Position numbers and translations under genes: made by a program | Shown here: positions 5,872 through 6,774 of the stretch, one piece after another | How positions within the stretch are numbered: position 1 is the first letter of the stretch | Layout of the letters: every line of letters begins with the position of its first letter | Assembly (NCBI GenBank): GCA_021769025.1 | Contig: JAETTS010000137.1 | Location: 1-6,774 of the forward strand | Origin: Enterocloster bolteae | GTDB taxonomy: Bacteria; Bacillota_A; Clostridia; Lachnospirales; Lachnospiraceae | Length of the DNA stretch: 6,774 bases | Reading direction: 5' to 3' | Notes under the pieces: generated by a model | What the model was told of the DNA's origin: nothing | Database searches by the model: none | The model's input: only the letters and a program-made list of their open reading frames with translations

Positions 5872-6732
5872 ATGTGGATATTAGCATTACTATCAATCAT
5901 AGGATGTGGCGCTTTCTTCCGTTCTTTATACGAGAGAAGAACACTTGCCGTCAGCAGGTATGAATTGGAAACGCATAAGATTGCAAAAGACATGACTCTG
6001 GTGTTTTTGTCCGATCTTCACGACAACTGTTTTGGCCAGGGCCAGAGAAGACTGCTTGATGCTATAGACAAGGAAAAACCGGATGCAGTTCTGATCGGAG
6101 GAGACATGATGATAGTGAAAGACAAGGCGGAGATTCAGGCCGCCTTGTTTCTTGTGGAGAAACTGTCAGAACATTATCCGGTATACTATGGCAACGGCAA
6201 CCATGAGAACCGCATGGATCAGAACCGTCAACAATATAAAGACCAATATGACCGCCTAAAGAAAAGGCTCTATGAGTTACCGCAAGTCACCCACCTGTCT
6301 GATGCCTCTGCCTGTCTGGGCAGCCAGATCCGGATATATGGCCTGAACATAGAGGAGCCCTATTATGAAAAATTTAAGACAAAGGTCATGGAGAAGGCAT
6401 ACATAGAGGAACGGCTGGGGAGGGCAGAGGATAAAATCTACGGGATTCTTCTGGCTCATTCTCCCATGTTTCAAGAGACGTATGCGCAGTGGGGGGCAGA
6501 CTTAACCTTGTGCGGTCATTTTCATGGAGGTACCATACGGATTCCAGGGCTGGGAGGCCTTATGACCCCACAGTTTCAGTTTTTCCAGAAATTCTGCGGA
6601 GGAATTCACAAGATAGGGGACAAGGTGATGATCGTCAGTAGAGGGCTGGGAACCCATTCGGTCAACATCCGCCTGAACAATAAGCCGGAATTGGTGGTGG
6701 TTCATTTAAAGGCAGCCGTTTACAGAACCTAA
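5872..6732 (+). CDS. Membrane-anchored calcineurin-like metallophosphoesterase
   Basis: Two-metal phosphoesterase of the YkuE/YaeI-like group. Residues 1-18 form a hydrophobic N-terminal anchor (MWILALLSIIGCGAFF, followed by positive residues). The usual motifs are in order: D48-L-H50 in SDLHDN, G77-D78-M, G109-N110-H111-E112, H196 in LLAHSP, and the closing G215-H216-F-H218 in CGHFHGG. All expected metal ligands are present. The length of 286 aa is normal for the group. The substrate is not readable; relatives act on phospholipid or nucleotide-type phosphoesters, but that does not fix it here. The start has a modest ribosome site, AAAAAGGAAA, about 10 nt upstream. It follows rubrerythrin by 63 bp with no evident promoter of its own, so co-transcription is likely. 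The last codons overlap the -35 of an outgoing promoter. Confidence 0.93.
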   Translation: MWILALLSIIGCGAFFRSLYERRTLAVSRYELETHKIAKDMTLVFLSDLHDNCFGQGQRRLLDAIDKEKPDAVLIGGDMMIVKDKAEIQAALFLVEKLSEHYPVYYGNGNHENRMDQNRQQYKDQYDRLKKRLYELPQVTHLSDASACLGSQIRIYGLNIEEPYYEKFKTKVMEKAYIEERLGRAEDKIYGILLAHSPMFQETYAQWGADLTLCGHFHGGTIRIPGLGGLMTPQFQFFQKFCGGIHKIGDKVMIVSRGLGTHSVNIRLNNKPELVVVHLKAAVYRT

Positions 6733-6747
6733 GATGTCTGGTATACT
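6719..6747 (+). promoter_or_regulatory. Near-consensus promoter reading out of the window
   Basis: TTTACA (6719-6724) and TATACT (6742-6747) are separated by exactly 17 bp, with an extended -10 TG at 6739-6740. Each hexamer is one base from consensus. The predicted start is near 6754. It overlaps the last codons of the phosphoesterase gene and should drive a gene beyond 6774. No coding start is visible in the remaining bases. Confidence 0.7.
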
Positions 6748-6774
6748 GAAATCTGTGAACTGGTATTGTGCTTG

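Noticed and set aside
1..6774. Mobile element, phage, CRISPR or toxin-antitoxin cassette
   Set aside because: No transposase or integrase motif, terminal inverted repeat, regularly spaced repeat or toxin partner was seen. The XRE gene stands alone with no co-directional small partner.

Overview
The window looks like ordinary chromosome from a low-to-mid GC anaerobic Firmicute, most likely Clostridia of the Lachnospiraceae type (Enterocloster/Hungatella-like). This is inferred from the gene mix (YesM-type kinase, rubrerythrin, secreted protein with cell-wall-binding repeats, DUF6062-type protein), the strong AGGAGG-like ribosome binding sites and the sigma-A promoters. No species can be fixed from sequence alone. 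There are seven protein genes, six on + and one on -. I see no tRNA, rRNA, CRISPR array, insertion sequence, phage gene or attachment site.

Left part (1-3857): the 3' part of a YesM/LytS-type sensor histidine kinase runs in from outside the window. After 105 bp containing an extended -10 promoter and a short structured leader comes trpS (tryptophanyl-tRNA synthetase). It is followed 31 bp later by a secreted D-alanyl-D-alanine carboxypeptidase whose C-terminus carries cell-wall-binding repeats in place of the usual PBP5 C-terminal domain. A rho-independent terminator closes this unit.

Middle (3873-4376): a small XRE-family regulator on the minus strand faces away from the next + strand unit. 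The 231-bp divergent region holds a 12-bp perfect palindrome, a 6-bp inverted repeat next to the xre ribosome binding site, and a good sigma-A promoter (TTGACG-N18-TATGAT) firing rightward.

Right part (4377-6732): that promoter probably drives a DUF6062-like protein with two copies of a CxxC...GFCxxH module, then rubrerythrin (peroxide detoxification), then a membrane-anchored calcineurin-like metallophosphoesterase, with gaps of 82 and 63 bp and no clear terminator between them. A hairpin can occlude the rubrerythrin ribosome binding site, and a second hairpin straddles its stop codon. At the very end a near-consensus promoter (TTTACA-N17-TATACT with TG) points out of the window.

The most interesting items are the duplicated Cys/His protein beside rubrerythrin, the possible ribosome-site-masking hairpin, and the carboxypeptidase domain swap. 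Nothing here proves a new system; these are leads.
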